A stretch of DNA of 64,000 nucleotides from Ruegeria marisrubri (GTDB lineage: Bacteria > Pseudomonadota > Alphaproteobacteria > Rhodobacterales > Rhodobacteraceae), in NCBI RefSeq assembly GCF_001507595.1, contig NZ_LQBQ01000003.1, forward strand, positions 1 to 64,000. Reading direction: 5' to 3'. This document shows, one piece after another, positions 62,933 to 64,000 of the stretch; within the stretch, counting starts at the first letter, position 1, and the number at the start of each line of letters is the position of its first letter. The position numbers and the translations under genes were made by a program. The notes under the pieces are model-generated. The model saw nothing but the letters and a program-made list of their open reading frames with translations. It did not search any database and was not told the origin of the DNA.

Positions 62933-64000
62933 TGGAATCAGGGTGATCGAGGTAGCGTCAATGGCGGCAGCGCCCAACGCGACGGTGATCCTTGCCGATC
63001 TCGGCGCAGAGGTGATCAAGGTGGAACCGCTGAGCGGCGATCCTTGGCGTTACGGCCACATGACACCGGGCCTGCCGCCCAGCAAGATCCCGTGGACAAC
63101 CTATATCCAGAACCGCACCAAGAAGTCCGTGGCGCTGAACCTGAAAAAGCCCGAGGCCCAGGCGGCGCTGAACAAGCTGGTTGAGAAGGCGGATGTATTC
63201 CTGACGAACTCGCCACGTCCGGTGCAGGAGTCGCTCAATCACACATACGAGGACATCAAAGCGGTCAATCCCAAGATTGTCTACGCCTCGATCAACGGGT
63301 TTGGACTGGAAGGGCCGGACAAGAACGCGCCCGGTTTCGACGCGACGGCCTGGTATGCGCGAACCGGCATCATGGAGGAGCTGCGCCCAAAAGACGGCGA
63401 CCCCGTCGCTTTGCCCGTTGGTCTGGGGGATCTGGGCACCGCTGCGACGCTTGCCGGCGCGGTGTTGGGTGGCCTCTACCACCGCGAACGCACCGGCAAC
63501 GGTTCGGAAGTGTTCACCTCACTGATGCAAAACGGCCTTTGGGCGAATGCCTGCATGATGCAATCTGCCCTCGTGGGCACGGACCCGATGCCGAAATTTC
63601 ATCTGGATGAGTGGCCGAACCCGGTGCTTGGCGGACGGTTCAAGACCAAGGAAGGACGCTACGTCATCATCATGGAGATGAACCCGGACAACATCGCCAA
63701 CCTGCGCGATGCTTTCGGAGCCGATCACCTGAAAGGCGATGAGCGTTTTGCAACCCCGCAATCCCGCCTCAAGAACGCCAAGGCGCTGTTCGACGAGATG
63801 CAGGCCATTGTCGGAACGCATGATCTGGAAACGGTCAAAGAGCGTCTCAGCAAATTCGGCGTGAATTTCTCGGTTGTGCAGACCACCGCCGAATGCACCC
63901 AAGACGAACATATGATCGCCAATGGCTGCTTCCCCGAGGTCGAAGGCGCCGATGGCATCCGCACCGTCGACAGCCCGATGCAAATCTTCAGCGAGGGCGT
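62916..64000 (+). CDS. CaiB/BaiF-type CoA-transferase (family III), partial
   Basis: 361 codons up to the right edge, open without a stop. Begins MAGILSGIRVIEVASMAAAP, followed by LADLGAEVIKVEPLSGD and NRTKKSVALNLKKPEAQ. The catalytic Asp lies in the GLGDLGTAATL motif at residues 170-175. Transfers CoA between organic acids; the substrates are unknown. The missing C-terminus should be about 40 residues. Confidence 0.93.
   Translation, partial: MAGILSGIRVIEVASMAAAPNATVILADLGAEVIKVEPLSGDPWRYGHMTPGLPPSKIPWTTYIQNRTKKSVALNLKKPEAQAALNKLVEKADVFLTNSPRPVQESLNHTYEDIKAVNPKIVYASINGFGLEGPDKNAPGFDATAWYARTGIMEELRPKDGDPVALPVGLGDLGTAATLAGAVLGGLYHRERTGNGSEVFTSLMQNGLWANACMMQSALVGTDPMPKFHLDEWPNPVLGGRFKTKEGRYVIIMEMNPDNIANLRDAFGADHLKGDERFATPQSRLKNAKALFDEMQAIVGTHDLETVKERLSKFGVNFSVVQTTAECTQDEHMIANGCFPEVEGADGIRTVDSPMQIFSEG

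Overview
The window is high-GC alphaproteobacterial chromosome, most likely Rhodobacteraceae of the Roseobacter group (Ruegeria-like). Support comes from the order rpmC-rpsQ-rplN-rplX-rplE-rpsN-rpsH-rplF-rplR-rpsE-rpmD-rplO-secY-adk-rpsM-rpsK-rpoA-rplQ, an AapJQMP/BztABCD amino-acid transporter next to an ATP12-type chaperone, and the yidC-MOSC-ysxC-argB and rpmH-rnpA-yidD clusters. The species is an inference.

Layout. (1) 1-2592 is the right end of an integrated element: a helix-turn-helix gene cut by the window edge, a hypothetical gene, a P4-type integrase and a 45-nt remnant of initiator tRNA-fMet that marks the junction. (2) 2593-9976 is chromosome: a Flp-type pilin, a possible small RNA, and a LysR-controlled catabolic operon (aldehyde dehydrogenase, an M19 dipeptidase homologue lacking expected metal ligands, two conserved proteins of unknown function, and a RidA gene cut short). 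(3) 9977-16344 is a 6.4-kb element bounded by 89-bp direct repeats carrying the 3' end of tRNA-Gln. It holds an outer-membrane barrel protein, a four-gene overlapping integrase operon with three very small genes, and, divergently, a membrane-anchored coiled-coil DUF4041/GIY-YIG protein with the architecture of the SNIPE anti-phage nuclease. Two decayed nuclease genes lie at its right end. (4) 16345-28090: tRNA-Gln, a quinone reductase and the ribosomal cluster, which starts at rpmC under a promoter of its own.

(5) 28100-46250: host-attachment protein, Do-type protease, RarA, enoyl-CoA hydratase, fluoride channel, pseudouridine synthase, HAD phosphatase, ATP12 chaperone, the amino-acid ABC transporter (its AapM carries a fresh-looking 42-bp tandem duplication), SixA-like phosphatase, ferredoxin, fatty-acid hydroxylase, argB, ysxC, MOSC protein and yidC. 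(6) 46370-55453: EAL phosphodiesterase, ttcA, AidB-like acyl-CoA dehydrogenase, yidD-rnpA-rpmH, a TVP38 protein, a MerA-like flavoprotein, a sensor kinase and tRNA-Arg(ACG). (7) 55454-60690 is an insertion-sequence graveyard with an orphan radical-SAM gene; an IS1111-type element sits inside an IS3-family element and splits its DDE motif. (8) 60692-64000: a winged-helix/TPR regulator, a small helical protein and a partial CaiB-type CoA-transferase.

The element at 9977-16344 is the most interesting part. It is compact, tRNA-targeted, and pairs its integration operon with one probable defence gene.
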